Shown here: positions 52,101 through 61,600 of the stretch, piece after piece
Layout: every line of letters begins with the position of its first letter
Position numbering within the stretch: position 1 is the first letter of the stretch
Source: Thermohalobaculum sp039513195
GTDB taxonomy: Bacteria > Pseudomonadota > Alphaproteobacteria > Rhodobacterales > Rhodobacteraceae
Assembly (NCBI GenBank): GCA_039513195.1
Contig: JBCCRM010000013.1
Span: 62,001 to 126,000 of the forward strand
Direction of reading: 5' to 3'
DNA length: 64,000 nt
The notes under the pieces: generated by a model
Database searches by the model: none
The model's input: the letters and a program-made list of their open reading frames with translations, nothing else
Told to the model about the DNA's origin: nothing
Position numbers and translations under genes: made by a program

Positions 52101-52475
52101 CTGGCTCGCCCCGATCACAATCGGCTCGCGATTGCCCAACAGCCCGCCCTCGTAGGCATCGGAGGCGACGAACGCGCCGTCCACGTAGAGTTCCAACCCG
52201 CCTGCGCCGAAATTCACTGCGACCGCGTGCGGCGACCCCGCTACGATATCGCCGCCGGTCAGCTCGAAGCTCTTGCTCTCCGACTGCAGGCGCAGGCGGA
52301 TCTCGCCGTTATGGAGCCAGACCGTCAGATGCCCACCATCGCCGTAGCGATAGGCATCCTTCGAGATCAGCCCCTGTCGTCCATCGGTCGCATCCGCGAC
52401 GAAGTCGAAGGCGATGGCGCCCGAAGCGAGCTCCCAAGCGGACGAGTGGTCGAGGATTTGCATCGGGGTCACCAT
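49200..52475 (-). CDS. Large carbohydrate-binding protein (LamG, two CBM6, paired anchor-like domains)
   Basis: Modular protein of 1091 residues with no catalytic domain seen. Residues 10-155: LamG/concanavalin-like domain (HLTVWLHNGEIRLRLQSESK, GLELYVDGAFVASDAYEGG). About 180-265: cadherin-like domain. About 275-400 and 705-825: two CBM6 modules (EAEDFDATEGVGVF..., EAEDFDATQGVGIY..., each with NGEWVRYD or DGEWVRYD). About 445-660 and 850-1050: two copies of a beta-rich domain with PETGKWTAxGxxGxExxTGLIGP and EATxFGHG motifs. Acidic-proline linkers (PDPDPxP) separate the blocks. No Sec signal; the acidic, hydrophobic tail EEAWDMLL suits type I secretion (inference). It is divergent from an AraC regulator. 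Confidence 0.82.
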   Translation of the reverse strand: MVTPMQILDHSSAWELASGAIAFDFVADATDGRQGLISKDAYRYGDGGHLTVWLHNGEIRLRLQSESKSFELTGGDIVAGSPHAVAVNFGAGGLELYVDGAFVASDAYEGGLLGNREPIVIGASQWGSSAETADELVHPFTGDVTGLQVFDTRLSAAKITALASPGDEPAPEPGNAPPVPLAPDLAVTAEEGEETRIPLDDLFDDADGDALSYALAGAPDFAALDGNVLVFDPQAADRGTYTLSVSASDGSAASAPLQITATVQDTAPADPPAVQRIEAEDFDATEGVGVFGWAGNTQIGATRNGEWVRYDGVDFGADAAADQAITLRLSSGSKGGTLQIRTDAPDGPLLASYDTGNTGGWGSYETVSLDLGALSGRKDLYFVFVGSAKSIMDVDWFEIATIAGEAPPAPDPDPTPDPDPMPDPEPDPAPEPDPEPGPAPEPAPPAGETTLTVGKRTFAANTTDEQDWEDGVSVAAFDIYGDPAQIKYRKTNPNGNPEPEDGIGVDGPDDRIGYQIDYMREQDASERLVVDFGSGVRDLVFEVGHLGGEEGPKIGGVNLPETGKWTALGADGGEIATGLIGPETSLDGLIPGSYGRYRFAVTAPEPVHRLVLEATEFGHGDTPFDAGQISGNGGRNSSEYTLRSVTYTRVDPTAEPTPVPDPDPVEEPVPDPDPAPDPDPMPDPGPDPEPTPEGDVQTFEAEDFDATQGVGIYTKGSVTQIGATRDGEWVRYDAVDFGDEPAMMHALTLTFASGSKGGAVEIRTGAPVGPLLASFATAGTGGWTAYQTATVDLGPLSGSQDLYFVFVGSEKSIIDIDRFSIAPAGPAEPAPDPQPEPETDPLPALGDAITLSAEDDPLSDNGDGTQDWGAGVTVSALSPGGGAGQVVLDTQFVNIGLGVAGPNSRWSQIDNVDLGGRRDPDDAASEVLIVDFGGLVTNVEIGIGQLGLTESGGTPETGKWTAFGAAGQEMETGLIGPDQTITDLSGVSGRAKIRLAHEISVDEPIARLEIEATHFGHGAKGFRTQGGVGTDSSDFNLMDVSFTRIEADAAGAADDLIAAQRVRPHAGDLPAPELVGMGDLSPVEEAWDMLL
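50453..50505. repeat. Short exact direct repeat in a proline-linker coding stretch
   Basis: A 23-base unit at 50453-50475 recurs exactly at 50483-50505 (30-base step), within a longer GGATC/GGGTC-rich tract (about 50397-50520) that encodes an acidic-proline linker. A comparable tract occurs at 51145-51260. Such repeats can change length by slippage. Confidence 0.7.
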
Positions 52476-52693
52476 GTCGTCTGCTGCTGTGCCTGTGCGG
52501 GCGACTTGGTTGCCGCCTCCATGTTCTGCGGTCGGCCAAACCGGTTGGCGCTTGCGCGGTCAGCTCGACCTCATGGGTAGCAGCGCGGGACAAATGCTGT
52601 CTTGAACGGGGTTGACCGGCAGCGGCAAGCAGCGCTTTGGGGCCCCGGCCGGCCGCCTTGGTTTGACCACATTTCTCGCTTAGCCGCCGGGTT

Positions 52694-53506
52694 ATGGCGG
52701 ATCCCGAACGCTCTTCTTCTTACTGGTTACGTGCCGCCCAGGCTGGGCTGCAGCTCCATGGCGCCGAGCCTGCGGCTCACCGCTACGACCGGCATGCCCA
52801 CGACGATTACTCGGTCATTCTGGTGACCGAGGGGGCCAAGATCCTGCGCGTCGGCAAGCAGCGCCACGAGGTGCGGCCGGGTCAAATTGTCGTTATAAAC
52901 CCGGGGGAAAGCCATGAATGCGAACCCCTACGCGGCGCCGAGTGGGCGCATCGTTGCTGGTATCTCCGCCCCGATGCGGCCGCAGCGGTGACGGGAGAGC
53001 CGAGCGAGGGATTACGCAGCTTCCGCAGCCCGGTGATCGACGATCCGGCGCTGGCGCTCGCCTTGCGGAAGGCCCATGCCGCCGGGCCCGATACGACAGA
53101 CGGGACCGGCGATCTTCGGCAGCTCTGGACCCTCTCCGCGCTCTTCGACCGGACCGAGGCGGCGAAGGCGAAGACGACCGGCAAGGCTTCGCGCGCGCGG
53201 GCGGAGCTTTACCGCCATCTGCTCACGAAATCGCTCGATGAAAGGCTCGACCTCGACGCCCTCGCGCAGGCCGCAGGCGTTACGCGGTTTCAGGTCATCC
53301 GCGACGTCAATCGCAGCTATGGCATGAGCCCTGCGGTGTTTCTGCGCAACCTCCGATTGCGGGAGGCACAGCGCTTGATCCGCGAGCACACTCCGCTGGT
53401 CGAGGTCAGCGCCGAAACCGGCTTCGCCGATCAGAGCCATTTCTGCCGTAGCTTCAAGGGCGCCTTCGGGGTGACACCAACGGCCTACCGGGCCGCGTTC
53501 CACTGA
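52694..53506 (+). CDS. AraC-family transcriptional regulator with cupin sensor domain
   Basis: DNA-binding activator of 270 residues. The N-terminal cupin sensing domain has HRYDRHAHDDYSVILVTEGA and GQIVVINPGESHECEP. The C-terminal AraC domain (about 170-268) has two helix-turn-helix units: LDALAQAAGVTRFQVIRDVN and VEVSAETGFADQSHFCRSFK, ending in FGVTPTAYR. It is the only plus-strand gene among three giant minus-strand genes, divergent from the LamG/CBM6 gene across about 220 bases and convergent with the RTX gene. Control of this group in response to a sugar or related signal is a reasonable inference. Confidence 0.92.
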   Translation: MADPERSSSYWLRAAQAGLQLHGAEPAAHRYDRHAHDDYSVILVTEGAKILRVGKQRHEVRPGQIVVINPGESHECEPLRGAEWAHRCWYLRPDAAAAVTGEPSEGLRSFRSPVIDDPALALALRKAHAAGPDTTDGTGDLRQLWTLSALFDRTEAAKAKTTGKASRARAELYRHLLTKSLDERLDLDALAQAAGVTRFQVIRDVNRSYGMSPAVFLRNLRLREAQRLIREHTPLVEVSAETGFADQSHFCRSFKGAFGVTPTAYRAAFH

Positions 53507-53519
53507 GGCGCGAGCGTCG

Positions 53520-56500
53520 TCAAAAGACGAAGTTGTTGTCCTCCAACAAGTCGGTGTCGAGGCCGACGAGAACGATCGCGCCATCGCCAGGCGCCATCAC
53601 GATGGTGTCCGCCCGCCGGTCTATGATCTGCAGATCCGCCAGTCCGTTCACGCGCACGTGGCCGGAGAAATCCAGCAGCTCCCCGGCCGTGGCGGCGAAA
53701 TCGGTGATCCGTGCGCTGCCGTAGTTGGTGTCGAAGGCAAAGCGGTCCAGTCCGCCCTCGCCGGACAGCACGTCCTGGCCGGTGCCGCCGTTCAGGGTGT
53801 CCGCGCCGGCCCCACCGCGGAGGCGGTCATTCCCGGAATTCCCCTGCAGAGTGTCGGCCCCGGCATCGCCACGCAGGTCGTCATTGCCGGCCCCGCCCAG
53901 GATAAGGTCCCTGCCCTCGCCGCCGAACAGAAGATCGTTGCCCGGTCCGCCATTGACCAGGTCGTTGCCGTCGCCGCCGCGTAGGACATCGTTGCCGCCA
54001 TTGCCGAGCATCCGGTCATTGCCGGCCCCGCCGCCGATGACATCGCCGCCGCTGCCGCCGAAGAGAGTGTCGAGGCCGGAGCCGCCGTTCAAGGTGTCCG
54101 CATCAGCCTGGCCGCGCAGGAAGTCGTTGCCAGACCCGCCGATCAGCCGATCCGCCCCGGCCTCGCCATTCGCGATATCGTCGCCGATACCGCCGAACAA
54201 CCGGTCGTCGCCCGCCCGGCCGAACATGCGGTCGTCGCCGCGCCCGCCGAGGCCGCGATTGTCTCCGTCGTCGAGCATAAGCACATCGTCAAAGGGGGTC
54301 AGCAACACACCTTCGATCCCGCGGATGGTGTCCCCCTTGGTTACGTCGGTATTGCTGGCGCCGTTGGCGAGATTGTATACGACCCGCTCCTCCAGCCTCG
54401 TGAAATCCAGGCTGTCGGCGGAGGACGCAGTGGCGAAGACCCGGTCGACGCCGTCGCTCAGCACGATCCGGCTGGCGGCCGTGCCGCCGACAAACCGCTC
54501 GATTCCTGTGAAGCGGCCGATCGCCTGTTCGCGCATGGTGGCAAGGGTGATGGTGAAACGCTCGTCAGCGGGGATCTCGCGGGCCTCGTCGGCCTCGTCG
54601 TTGACAAAGGCGGGGTCGGCCTCCAGCACATCTTGGGGTGTTAGGGCGACGCCCTGATCAGTGACACGGGCATCCATCGGGCCGTTCATATCGCCGACCT
54701 CCCAAACCGGGCGGTCGACGGAGAACACTGCCTGATAGGTCCCGGCCTCGAAATCCACCGTGACCGTGCCAGCGAGATTGCCGAAATCGAGCGTGTCGGT
54801 CCCGGCGCCGCCATCGATGCTCTTGTCGCCTAAATCGACGATGATCGTATCATTGCCCTGGCCGCCAAAGGCGGTGTCATTGCCGGTGCCGAGCGTCAGG
54901 ACATCCGCGCCGCCGAGGCCGGTGAACGTGTCATCGCCCTCGCCGCCGGAAAAGCCGTTATCGCCGTCATCGCCGAAAAAGCTGTCGTTGCCATCACCAC
55001 CGATGGCGTTCTCGATCTCCCACAGCGTATCGACCTCGGTCCGCACGACGCTGCCATTGACCTCGACCCGCTGCATGGCGATCTGGGTGGTCCGACCGCT
55101 GCTGACATCGAAGCCGGCGGCCAGGTCGACTGTGACACCGCCGAAATTGGTGGTCTCGATCTCGCCATTCTGGCCATTCGGTGCGGAGTACGCGTAGGAG
55201 ACTGTATCGAGATCGCTGCCGCCATCCAGGATATCCGACCCCGCGCCGCCATGGAGCAGGTCGTCTCCCGCGCCGCCAAACGCCGTGTCGGAGCCGGCGC
55301 CGCCATAGAGGGCATCGCCGCCGCCGCGGCCTTCCATCAGATCCGATCCGCCGCGCCCAATGAACCTCTCGCCGATATCGGCACCGCGCATCAGGTCGCG
55401 ATCGTTCTCGTCGCCGATCAGTTCCTCGACGCCGGTCACCGTCGCCCGGTAAATCGGGTCGCCATTGCCGGCGCGGTCGATGGCCACGATGCTGCGCAGG
55501 GCTAGATCCGCGTCCATGCCTGAAAAGCGGACCCCCAAACTGTCGGTGCCGTCGCCGCCCTCGATGCTCCACTGCCCGCCAGACACCGTGAAGCGGTCAT
55601 CGCCGGCATCCTCACCGGTCAGGCTGCCGTTCCGCGCATCGCCGAAGGCCGCGCCAGTGCTGCCGGTCGGCATCGACAGAACCAACGCATCGTCGCCCGC
55701 GCCGCCGATCAAGGTCGCCTCATCGACGCTGCGCACGGTCAGCGTATCGTCGCCCGCGCCGCCATCGAGCACCGCGAAGGGATTGTTGTCGCCATTCTCG
55801 ACGCTGATCTCGTCGCGCCCGCCGCGGCCTTCCACCGTGACGCCACCGCCGGTGAACAAGGAGAACCGATCATCCTCGGCCGAGCCGAGGAACAGCTCGA
55901 ACCCCTCCACATTGCCCGAGGCGATGACCGAAGGCCCACTGTTGTTGTCGAGGTCGATCCCTTCGCTGTCCTGGGCGTCGAAGGCGCGCAGGGTCGACCC
56001 TATGGCACCCTGCGTGCGGACCAACCAGCGGACATCGGCAATGGCACCGAGGTCGAGGATGTCGAACCCGCCGCCACCCTCGTAATTCGCGCCGCCGGTG
56101 CCTGCGATCACCCGGTCGTTGCCTTCGCCACCGCGCACGCCGCGACCGGCCTTACCCGCCCGGATGAAATCGTCCCCACCGCCGCCGTCCAGGATCAGGT
56201 CCTCCTGATCCACACCGCGCAAGGTGTCCGCGAATTCGGAGCCGATATAGCTCTCGACATTCACCGCCAAATCCGTGGCGAGCCGCCGCCCGGCATCGTC
56301 ATAGCGGATGATCCGGCCGGAGGCGGCGAGGATCTCCACCGGCCCGGGCATCTCCCGATCTCGGTTCGGAAACTCGGAAGAATAGGTCCGTTCGATCCCC
56401 GCCCGGGTGTCGCGGTAGCTGATCGCTTGGGCGTAGCTCAACGTGTCGCTACTGCCCGCCCCGCCGTCATAGAACTCGCCCTGCCCGCGGACGACCGAGG

Positions 56501-58451
56501 CACCGGCGACCAGAAAGTCGTTCCCGTCCTCGCCGAAAACGCTGTCGACGCCGTCGCCGCCCACCAGGATGTCGCGGTCCTCGCCGCCCTCCAGACGGTC
56601 GCTGCCGCCCTGCCCATCCAGAATATCCTGGCCGCTGCCGGACGACAGCCAATTGGCGCCGTCGTCGCCGATCACCAGCGCGTCGTTATCGCCGACGGCG
56701 TTGACGTTTTCGATGTTGCGCAGGATCGAGGTGCCGGTATTTCGCAGCACCTCCTTACGCAGATCCGCCTCGATGTCGTTCCCGCCGCCGGACGCGTCGA
56801 AGAACCGCCAGGTGTCGATCCCGCCGCCGCCGTCGATGGTGTCATCGCCGCCCCGGCTTTCGATCACATCGTTGCCGGACCCACCGAACAGGCTGTCATT
56901 CTGCTCGCTGCCCACGACCCTGTCGTCGCCGGATTGGCCGCGGATATCGATGGCATAGTTGCGGGCGAACAGAAAGTCGTCGTCGTCGTCCGGGTTGCGG
57001 TTGCCCCGCAGGATCCGGTCCGTCGTGGGCGACGCGGGCGCCACGAAGACATTGTTGAGGAGCGACTCTTTGGAGATCGTCAGATCGGCGAAGACAAAGG
57101 TCTCGATCGACGCCAGCTGGTCTGTGCCATCGTCGATGCGCCGGTCCCGCGGCGCGCTGTGGGTGAAGTAGATGGGCGCAAGCAGCGCCTGCGCCTTGCT
57201 TGCCGTGGCGTCCTGATAGAACTCGTACTCGCCGAACCGACCGCGAAAGGCCGCCTGATCCTGGCCGCCGCCGCCTTGCAGGATGTCGTCCCCCTCGCCC
57301 GCCGTCAGCAGATCGTCGCCGGCAAGGCCCCGGATCAGATCGTTGCCAGCGCCTGCATCGAGGACATCGGCCTCGGCACTGCCAGTGAGGATATCATTGG
57401 TCGCTGCCGCGATCCCCAACGGCGTCTCGGCCGCATCGCCCAAATCGCCGATGAAGTCGAGATCGACCCTTTGCAGGAACGGGTCGAGGTTGAGCAAATC
57501 GTCTACGTCCAGATATTCGCCGAGCTTGTCGAGCGCCTGTTCCACATCATCGGCGACCCCGTCGAAGATGTTCGGGCTCGGCAGCAGATCGGTGATCTCG
57601 TCCTTCACCCGGTCGATGATCTTGTCGATCCCAAGGGTGTCGAGGATGTAGTCGATCACCGGCTGTACCGTGATCTCAAATATGAAACCGGCCGCATCCA
57701 GCACCGGCTCTATCGGGCGGAGGACCTTGTAGACCTCGCCCAGAACCCGATCCATGCGCCCGACGATTTCGCAGAACTCGCGCAGATCGCGCTGTGCGCC
57801 GAGGATGATGTCAAACGGGCGTTGCGGAACCAGGCCGTTTAGGTCGTCTTGCGCCTCCCGGACATCGCCGAAAAGGGCGTTGATGCCGTTTGGCCCCGCC
57901 AGGGCGTCATTGGCGGGTGCAACCGCTCGGTCCAAGTCGCGCGACAGGGCCCGAACTTCGGGACGCAGCGGGTTGCGCGGATCGTCGGCGAATTCGAATG
58001 CCTCGATGGTGTTTTCGACGGCATCCTCGGTCTCGGCGATTTTGGCCTCGGCCTCGAGCAAACGCGCCTGGTCGCGCTCGATGGCCCGGTCCACCTCGTC
58101 GAGACCGTTGGCAAGCGGGCTTTCGTTGATCCTATCCTGAACTTCGTTCGCCCGACGCTCGATATCGCGGGCGGCGCGCTGAATGTCACTGGCGATATCC
58201 TCGCCGACGCGGCCGAGACGCCCGACCACCCCGGGCGCCTTCGACATGATTTTGAAGATGATCTTCTGCGTCGCGACCAGACTTTCCAACTGATCGGCAC
58301 AACGCGCGATCTCGGCTGGGGTCTGCAGCGACAACTCGACATCTCGGATGATATCGCGGGTGTCCTGCAGGCCGTCCCGTACCCCGGCAACATTGCCGCG
58401 CAGCGTTCCGAGATTGCCGTCAAAGGATTGTAACTCTGGACCGGCCGTCAT
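53520..58451 (-). CDS. RTX-type calcium-binding secreted protein with helical N-terminus (1643 aa)
   Basis: Residues about 1-345 are rich in predicted helix and coiled coil (for example DEVDRAIERDQARLLEAEAK, IAETEDAVENTIEAFEF). From about 350 onward, blocks of GGxGxDxLx calcium-binding nonapeptides alternate with beta-rich segments: about 350-400, 510-540, 630-680, 1070-1120, 1190-1230. A long array from about 1395 to 1563 contains repeats such as GGSGNDFLRGQADADTLNGG. The C-terminus ends DLLEDNNFVF, the acidic-then-hydrophobic tail typical of type I secretion substrates. No enzymatic domain was recognised. The start at 58451 has GGGG six bases upstream; the longer frame to 58499 was rejected. 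Extracellular, function unknown; adhesion or biofilm matrix is a guess. Confidence 0.85.
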   Translation of the reverse strand: MTAGPELQSFDGNLGTLRGNVAGVRDGLQDTRDIIRDVELSLQTPAEIARCADQLESLVATQKIIFKIMSKAPGVVGRLGRVGEDIASDIQRAARDIERRANEVQDRINESPLANGLDEVDRAIERDQARLLEAEAKIAETEDAVENTIEAFEFADDPRNPLRPEVRALSRDLDRAVAPANDALAGPNGINALFGDVREAQDDLNGLVPQRPFDIILGAQRDLREFCEIVGRMDRVLGEVYKVLRPIEPVLDAAGFIFEITVQPVIDYILDTLGIDKIIDRVKDEITDLLPSPNIFDGVADDVEQALDKLGEYLDVDDLLNLDPFLQRVDLDFIGDLGDAAETPLGIAAATNDILTGSAEADVLDAGAGNDLIRGLAGDDLLTAGEGDDILQGGGGQDQAAFRGRFGEYEFYQDATASKAQALLAPIYFTHSAPRDRRIDDGTDQLASIETFVFADLTISKESLLNNVFVAPASPTTDRILRGNRNPDDDDDFLFARNYAIDIRGQSGDDRVVGSEQNDSLFGGSGNDVIESRGGDDTIDGGGGIDTWRFFDASGGGNDIEADLRKEVLRNTGTSILRNIENVNAVGDNDALVIGDDGANWLSSGSGQDILDGQGGSDRLEGGEDRDILVGGDGVDSVFGEDGNDFLVAGASVVRGQGEFYDGGAGSSDTLSYAQAISYRDTRAGIERTYSSEFPNRDREMPGPVEILAASGRIIRYDDAGRRLATDLAVNVESYIGSEFADTLRGVDQEDLILDGGGGDDFIRAGKAGRGVRGGEGNDRVIAGTGGANYEGGGGFDILDLGAIADVRWLVRTQGAIGSTLRAFDAQDSEGIDLDNNSGPSVIASGNVEGFELFLGSAEDDRFSLFTGGGVTVEGRGGRDEISVENGDNNPFAVLDGGAGDDTLTVRSVDEATLIGGAGDDALVLSMPTGSTGAAFGDARNGSLTGEDAGDDRFTVSGGQWSIEGGDGTDSLGVRFSGMDADLALRSIVAIDRAGNGDPIYRATVTGVEELIGDENDRDLMRGADIGERFIGRGGSDLMEGRGGGDALYGGAGSDTAFGGAGDDLLHGGAGSDILDGGSDLDTVSYAYSAPNGQNGEIETTNFGGVTVDLAAGFDVSSGRTTQIAMQRVEVNGSVVRTEVDTLWEIENAIGGDGNDSFFGDDGDNGFSGGEGDDTFTGLGGADVLTLGTGNDTAFGGQGNDTIIVDLGDKSIDGGAGTDTLDFGNLAGTVTVDFEAGTYQAVFSVDRPVWEVGDMNGPMDARVTDQGVALTPQDVLEADPAFVNDEADEAREIPADERFTITLATMREQAIGRFTGIERFVGGTAASRIVLSDGVDRVFATASSADSLDFTRLEERVVYNLANGASNTDVTKGDTIRGIEGVLLTPFDDVLMLDDGDNRGLGGRGDDRMFGRAGDDRLFGGIGDDIANGEAGADRLIGGSGNDFLRGQADADTLNGGSGLDTLFGGSGGDVIGGGAGNDRMLGNGGNDVLRGGDGNDLVNGGPGNDLLFGGEGRDLILGGAGNDDLRGDAGADTLQGNSGNDRLRGGAGADTLNGGTGQDVLSGEGGLDRFAFDTNYGSARITDFAATAGELLDFSGHVRVNGLADLQIIDRRADTIVMAPGDGAIVLVGLDTDLLEDNNFVF
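53760..54260. repeat. RTX nonapeptide-encoding tandem array
   Basis: About 18 degenerate 27-base units, each encoding a glycine/aspartate nonapeptide of the calcium-binding beta-roll, within the 3' part of the RTX gene. The units differ at many third positions, so this is an old array rather than a recent expansion. Confidence 0.7.
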
Positions 58452-58617
58452 ACGCACCCCATCACACCTGGCGCCAAACGCACGCAAGACCCGGCGCAAG
58501 CGCAGGTGATGAAGTGTGTCAGGCCGTTTCCCCCTAGGTCAGCTGTTTACAGGGCAATGGCCCGATTTGGTACCGAATTCGGCCACCCGGCCCGGGATGG
58601 CGGCGCCGGTCGCCCGC

Positions 58618-61600
58618 CTAACCGGTCGTTAGCGGATCATCCTGCAGGATCGTCAGCAAGCTCCACGCGTAGATCTGATCGTCGACGCTCTGGTGGATCG
58701 TATACTCGGCCGCCGGCACCAAGTTATGAAAATCGTTGAACATTTCCAGATAGGGCATCTGGTTGTTACCATTGGCCCAGAAGGTGTTTCCGGTCGAATC
58801 GGCGATGGAGTTCCAGGCGCCCCAGGGGTTCGAGTAAAAGCCATAGACAGTGATGCCGTCGACATCCTGATCGGTGGCGATCCCATCCGCATGGAGGACA
58901 TCGTCCGGCTCGTCATAGGCGAGGCCGCGATCCACCGTCCCAGTGGTCTGAGAGAGATTGTCCGGGTTCATCCCCATGCCGAAGGGCATCGAGGCAGCGA
59001 TAGCGTCGAGATACTTCGCCTCCCCGGTCAGGTTATGCGCATAGGCCAACAACTCGAAATTGTCCCCTGCAGTTGTGAAGGTGTTGAATCCCCAATTCTG
59101 GCCGAATTGCGGGTTCTGCAGCGTGTCGAAGCCATTCCCCTCCGCATATCCGAGGACTTGATCGGCCGCTGTGGTGATCCGACCAATGGCATAGCTGTGC
59201 AGGCTGGCGTCCACCTCAATCTCCGACGGGTCGAGCTTGGCATAAGCGATGTTGCCATCGGCATTGTGGTGGCGCCTGCCGATCTCGACATAGACGTCGT
59301 GATAGGCCGTGTCCTCGGTCAGGCTGTAGAGTTCCACCGCCGCGGTTTGCCGGGCATCGACAGACTTGTTTTGGGTCCCGCCGCTCGCCTTGCTGATGTC
59401 GCTTCGACTGGCGGCATAGTCCCCCTCCGCCCAGTCGAACGCAGCGATGGCGCGGCTCTCCAGGTCGGCGGCGATGTCCGGTGCATAGGGGTAGAGCGCG
59501 GTGGCCAGTTGTGCGGCCGCCTGGGCATAGTTGTAGCTGGCGAAGTAGTCGGGGGCGTAGATAAAGGCCTCCACCTCCTCCCAGCTTTGAGTGCCCTGCG
59601 GGTGGCTGTCGAACTCATAGCCAGCCGAGACCGCGCCATCCGCCCGCTGCAGGTTCGAATAGAGCGACAGGCCCCACAGCGCCTCGTTGAGGATATCCGG
59701 GATCCCATCCTTCGCATCCGGCGTGCTGGGCTCGAAGCCCTCGAAGAAGTCCGGGTTGGCCTCAAAGGCACGGACCAGGGTCGAGACCACGTTCAAGTGC
59801 TTGCCATTGGTGTCGAAGTCGCCAGCATCGAACCAGCCGCCGGAGACCTCGTCGATGGTAAAGGCCTGCGACCGATCGGCGGCCGGGGGCAGGACCTTCA
59901 GCCGGTCGCCTGCGCCGAAAAAGCGTACATCCGCCTCTGACACATCTGTCTGGTAGAAGACGATGTCTTCGTTGCCCTCGCGGACGAAGTCGGAATGGCT
60001 GCCATCGAGCTCGATGAACGCCCGGTGGTTCAGCAGCCCCTGCAGCGAGAGGTCGAGCATCTCCTCGATCACACCATCCCGGATCTCGAAGACATGGCTG
60101 GTGCCGACGCCGTCTACCTCGATGCGGTATCGGCCCGGCATATCGACGCTGCTGAAATCGATGTTCCAGACCTCGGCACCGGTTTGCTCGTTGACGCCCT
60201 GGGCAAGGCTCAGCGTGCCCTCCGCCACCGCCGCACCGGAGGCTGCGTCGACCACCCGATACCCAGTATCGGCCGAGTAGGAGACGCCGCCGCCCTCACT
60301 GGACATAAAGCTCGACAGCTTGGCGAGCTTCGACGGGCTTGCGATGTCGTAGACGCGGGCGTTGTGGATTGCGGGGCTTACCGCGTCGAAAGGCTTGAAG
60401 TCGATCTCGCCGAGGCGCCCGTCCGTGAAGCGCAGGCGGTAGCCTTCCACCGCCTCCAGATCCTGGGGCAGGATGATGTGGTATTCGTGCTCATAGACCT
60501 GGCCCTTTATGCCAGGCGCTTTGGCAACCGCATCGGCGATCTTGGTCACGCGATGCACGGCGGTCGGCGTTATCTCGCGGCCATCCGGCAAGATGATGCG
60601 CAGATCCGACGGGTCGATGTTGCGGTCGAAGCTCTCCTCGACCCAGTCGTCGATGCTTTGGGCATCACCGATGATCTCGTTTTGCTTGACGCTCAGCAGC
60701 AGCGTGTTGTCCGCCGCCGCCGCAAGGCCGACATCAGGGACGCCGCGCTGGTTCAGCGTGACGTTGTAGGTCTCGGCCAGAGCCTCGGCGTCCTTGGTGC
60801 GAAGGTCCCGCTGATAGCTGCCATTGCCCGGCCCCGGTTCAGGCTGGGGTTCCGGCTCGGGCTCCGGTGGCCCAATTGGCTTTGGGTCAGGCTCGGGTTC
60901 CGGGTCGGGCGGCCCAATCGGCTCTGGCTCCGGTTCGGGATCAGGCGGCCCAATCGGCTTTGGCGCATCGGGCGCCGCAACCTCAAAGGTGAACTCGACA
61001 CTCTCGATCGGTGTGCCCGTCGCGCCCTTTCCGGCATAAACCTCGATGGTCAGCGCATTGTCGCCGAGGCCAAAGCCGGCATCCCCGCGGAAATCGCTGC
61101 CGTTATTCCCGAACAATGCAAAGGGGCTGAGGTTCTCGATGCTGGTGGTCTGGGCATGGACTAGCTTGACGCTGCCGATTGCCGGCGCGCCATCTGCCGG
61201 GATGCCGTAAAGGCTGAGCCTTCGCCCTTCCACCAGTTCCGCAGGGACCGTCTCGCCGGCGATCAACTCAGTCAGGGTTTCGTCCTTGTCCGTATCGACC
61301 AAGAACAGGCGCAGCGATTGCAGGCCCGGCTGAGGCTCTGGGTTGGGCTGAGGTTCTGGCTCAGGGTCGGGCTGCGGCTCAGGCTGCGGCGCCGGAGCGC
61401 CCGCGAATACGGGTGAGCCCTCGATAAACACTCGCGCCGCCTGGGCCGTGCCATCCTCGTCGCCGGTGAGGGCAAAGAACAGCATCCCTGCATCGGATGG
61501 GTCATTCTGCTTTGTGTTCCCGACCTGCTGCATCACATCGCGGGCTTCCTGGATTATCGGATCGTCCGACCCGTCCATCCACGACCACCCAGCATTGTAA

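Noticed and set aside
53760..54260. Regularly spaced short repeats that could be mistaken for a CRISPR array
   Set aside because: The period is 27 bases with no unique spacers, and it encodes in-frame RTX nonapeptides.
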